Below are positions 62,059-64,000 of a DNA stretch of 64,000 nt, piece after piece; position 1 is the first letter of the stretch, and each line of letters begins with the position of its first letter. The stretch spans positions 1-64,000 of the forward strand of contig JAHDIS010000011.1 of the NCBI GenBank assembly GCA_020630695.1, written 5' to 3'. This stretch comes from Paracoccaceae bacterium (GTDB lineage: Bacteria; Pseudomonadota; Alphaproteobacteria; Rhodobacterales; Rhodobacteraceae). The position numbers were made by a program, and so were the translations under genes. Below the pieces are notes generated by a model that was given only the letters and a program-made list of their open reading frames with translations, was not told where the DNA came from and did not search any database.

Positions 62059-63188
62059 GCGCTCATTAGTCCGGGATTGAACAAGGCCTTGGGATCGAAG
62101 CGAGCACGAATACCGGTTGTGAGCGCTGATAGACCGGCGGACTCAGGTTGGAAAACTGGCAGCGCTTCGCGCGTTTTTTCTTCGGCACGGATCAGGGTGG
62201 CGTGGCCTGCCAGATCATCGGGGCGCAGATTCGTGCCGGGATCGGTTTCGACCCAGATCAACCCGCCACCCCAATCGTACAATGTGCGGTTCACCGGATG
62301 CTCTGCCTTGAGTGCCTCGACCAACGCCGGCGCATCGCTGGGTTTTACGGAAAACCGCCAGACATCGCCGCTGGTTCCATGCATGGGTTGGACATCGCGG
62401 ACCCATTCCCATCCGGCGGCGACCTTGGCTGGATCGCTTTCGATGGTGACGTCATGCTCAGAAAACAGGGCCTGCAGTTGGTCGGCGCGATAGGCTACCG
62501 ATTGCTCGAAACCTTCGATCCGCAGCATGGTCACTGGGTCGCCGTCGACGCCTGATGATGTATGCGCGGCGCCTGTCACTTCGTAGGGTGAACCCAGCGC
62601 TTTGGACATGACAGAGACGGCTTCAGCGTCGCTGAGACCGTTGATCAGAACACAGGCCGCGGTTTCCGGTTTGGGTAGTACCTTCATGCTGACCTCGGTC
62701 AGCACACCAAGACTGCCCCAGCTTCCGGTCATCAATTTAACCAGGTCATAGCCGGTCACGTTTTTCATGACGCGTCCACCATTTTTGATGATGCGTCCGG
62801 TCCCGTCCACAAACCGCACACCCAGCATGAAGTCGCGACAGGCACCTGCCTGAATGCGTCGCGGCCCGCTGACGTTGCCTGCAACCACGCCGCCAATGGT
62901 GGGCGTGCCGGACGTTCCCAAAAGTCCGCGATGGTCCATGGGTTCAAAGGGAAGGCGCTGGTTTTCCGCATCCAGTGCTTGCTCGATTTCCGCCAATGAT
63001 GTGCCGGCCTTTGCAACCAGCGTCAGGGCGCCGGGTTCATAAAGGGTAATGCCGCTCAGGCCTTCTGTATTCAGGACAGCGCCATTCACCGGCTTGCCTA
63101 TGTTCCGGGTGCCGCCCCCACGGATATGGAAGGGCTGGCTTGCGCCTTTGACGATCTCGGACAGGTCGTTTTCGGTAACGGGCTTCAT
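62055..63188 (-). CDS. glcE: Glycolate oxidase FAD-binding subunit GlcE
   Basis: This 377-residue protein has the PCMH-type FAD-binding domain: an N-terminal strand (QPFHIRGGGTRN), the central Gly-rich PTIGGVVAGNVSGPRRIQ, read in parts, and the KNVTGYDLVKLMTGSWGSLGVLTE block. Unlike GlcD it lacks the full C-terminal oxidase cap, as expected for GlcE. With GlcD and GlcF it oxidises glycolate to glyoxylate. It begins 50 bases after glcD and overlaps the following small membrane-protein gene by four bases. Confidence 0.95.
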   Translation of the reverse strand: MKPVTENDLSEIVKGASQPFHIRGGGTRNIGKPVNGAVLNTEGLSGITLYEPGALTLVAKAGTSLAEIEQALDAENQRLPFEPMDHRGLLGTSGTPTIGGVVAGNVSGPRRIQAGACRDFMLGVRFVDGTGRIIKNGGRVMKNVTGYDLVKLMTGSWGSLGVLTEVSMKVLPKPETAACVLINGLSDAEAVSVMSKALGSPYEVTGAAHTSSGVDGDPVTMLRIEGFEQSVAYRADQLQALFSEHDVTIESDPAKVAAGWEWVRDVQPMHGTSGDVWRFSVKPSDAPALVEALKAEHPVNRTLYDWGGGLIWVETDPGTNLRPDDLAGHATLIRAEEKTREALPVFQPESAGLSALTTGIRARFDPKALFNPGLMSA

Positions 63189-63238
63189 GCGGTTCTCTTT
63201 CAAATGTCACTGCAACGAACGGAATGATCGGATTTGCG

Positions 63239-64000
63239 TTATTCCGCAGCCATTGCAGTCGCACGACGGCTTTGGGATGATTCCAGGGGGAAGACTTTGG
63301 CCGGGTTCAACAGCCATTGCGGATCAAAGACATCCTTGGTGGCCATCTGGATTTCCAGATCTTCTGGTGCAAACTGATCGATCATCAGATCACGTTTCTC
63401 GATGCCGACGCCGTGCTCACCGGTCAGGCAACCGCCAACCTCGACACACAGACGCAAAATATCTGCGCCAAAGGCCTCGCACAGTTCCAAATCCCCCGGC
63501 TTGTTTGCATCGAACAGGATCAGCGGGTGCATATTGCCGTCGCCAGCATGAAACACGTTGCCGACGCCCAGGCCATATTCCTTGCTCATCTCGCCAATCC
63601 GCTTGAGCACATATGGCAGTTCCGAGACGGGGATCGTGCCGTCGAGACACATGTAATCATTGATCTGACCCATCGCGCCAAATGCGCTCTTGCGGCCAAG
63701 CCAGATGCGGCCAGCCTCGTCTGCATCCTTGGCCTCGCGCAGTTCAACCGGGTTGTGACGGCGGGCGATTTCCAGGATCAGCGCGAGTTGTTCGTCGATC
63801 TCGGCGTCGGATCCTTCAACCTCAACGATCAGCAAGGCCTCGCACATCGGATATCCTGCCTTGGCAAAGGCCTCTGTCGCTTCGATGCAGGGCCGATCCA
63901 TAAATTCGATGGCGACCGGCAAGACCCCGGCTTTGATGATGTCGGCAACGCAGGCACCTGCCACTTCGTTATCGTCAAATCCCATCAGAACCGGGCGCGC
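63239..64000 (-). CDS. glcD: Glycolate oxidase catalytic subunit GlcD (partial)
   Basis: Only the C-terminal 253 residues are in the window; the start lies beyond the right edge. The visible part is the FAD-linked oxidase C-terminal domain with VGNVFHAGDGNMHPLILFD (read in parts), in which the two His bind metal, and GEHGVGIEKRDLM, the family signature. This, together with glcE and glcF downstream, identifies GlcD rather than a lactate dehydrogenase. The glc genes here run glcD, glcE, small membrane gene, glcF on the minus strand. Confidence 0.93.
   Translation of the reverse strand, partial: ARPVLMGFDDNEVAGACVADIIKAGVLPVAIEFMDRPCIEATEAFAKAGYPMCEALLIVEVEGSDAEIDEQLALILEIARRHNPVELREAKDADEAGRIWLGRKSAFGAMGQINDYMCLDGTIPVSELPYVLKRIGEMSKEYGLGVGNVFHAGDGNMHPLILFDANKPGDLELCEAFGADILRLCVEVGGCLTGEHGVGIEKRDLMIDQFAPEDLEIQMATKDVFDPQWLLNPAKVFPLESSQSRRATAMAAE

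Noticed and set aside
1-64000. Mobile elements, CRISPR arrays, tRNA or rRNA genes
   Set aside because: No transposase or integrase, no regularly spaced repeats and no cloverleaf-like or rRNA-like segments were recognised on reading. A tRNAscan and ISfinder search would be decisive.

Overview
The window looks like chromosomal DNA of a marine alphaproteobacterium of the Rhodobacterales (Roseobacter group). The reasons are moderately GC-rich coding DNA, the xsc-pta and soeABC genes of sulfonate metabolism, glcDEF, a tandem glycine riboswitch in front of gcvTHP, a DUF1523 gene typical of this order, and a CtrA-like box at flagellar genes. No rRNA, tRNA, insertion sequence, prophage or CRISPR array was seen. 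Genes are tightly packed, with many 1-4 base stop/start overlaps. Family names rest on sequence recognition by reading, not on database searches.

Layout. 1-6.4 kb: housekeeping genes (DUF4189-like protein, mini-zincin, Tat-exported metallo-beta-lactamase-fold hydrolase, thpR, gltX, MATE exporter, gamma-glutamylcyclotransferase). 6.4-11.8 kb: an NsrR-like Rrf2 regulator behind a perfect FNR-type box, then riboswitch-controlled gcvT-gcvH-gcvP with a strong terminator. 11.8-19.1 kb: inositol-phosphatase family protein, the ybbAP/tesA divergon, two small membrane proteins, and a geranylgeranyl-reductase-like flavoprotein coupled to an L,D-transpeptidase. 19.2-24.1 kb: a seven-gene flagellar island (fliL, an unknown gene, motE / fliF, fliH, fliN, fliP). 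24.2-31.5 kb: MFS carrier, trhO, NAD salvage (pncA-pncB), flotillin plus YqiJ-like partner, VOC protein. 31.5-40.7 kb: a surface-polysaccharide block (SDR, GMC oxidoreductase, acyltransferase-SGNH protein, hexapeptide acetyltransferase, two GT4 glycosyltransferases, a polymerase-like membrane protein).

40.8-49.3 kb is the most coherent functional block. Xsc cleaves sulfoacetaldehyde to acetyl phosphate and sulfite, Pta makes acetyl-CoA, a TauE-like permease can export sulfite, and SoeABC can oxidise it to sulfate on the cytoplasmic side of the membrane. A 69-residue membrane-protein gene with a CxxC motif is locked between soeA and soeB by stop/start overlaps on both sides. It is the best candidate here for an undescribed component. 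Tandem CTGG repeats upstream of xsc could be a TauR-type operator.

49.3-64 kb: small membrane proteins (DUF1523 and others), a serine hydrolase, gabD, an alpha/beta hydrolase, an ECF sigma factor coupled to a VWA protein that may carry its anti-sigma segment, an aldose-1-epimerase-like protein, Hsp20 with a possible RNA thermometer, two paralogous exported trypsin-like proteases, and the glycolate oxidase operon (glcD partial at the window end, glcE, a small membrane protein, glcF).
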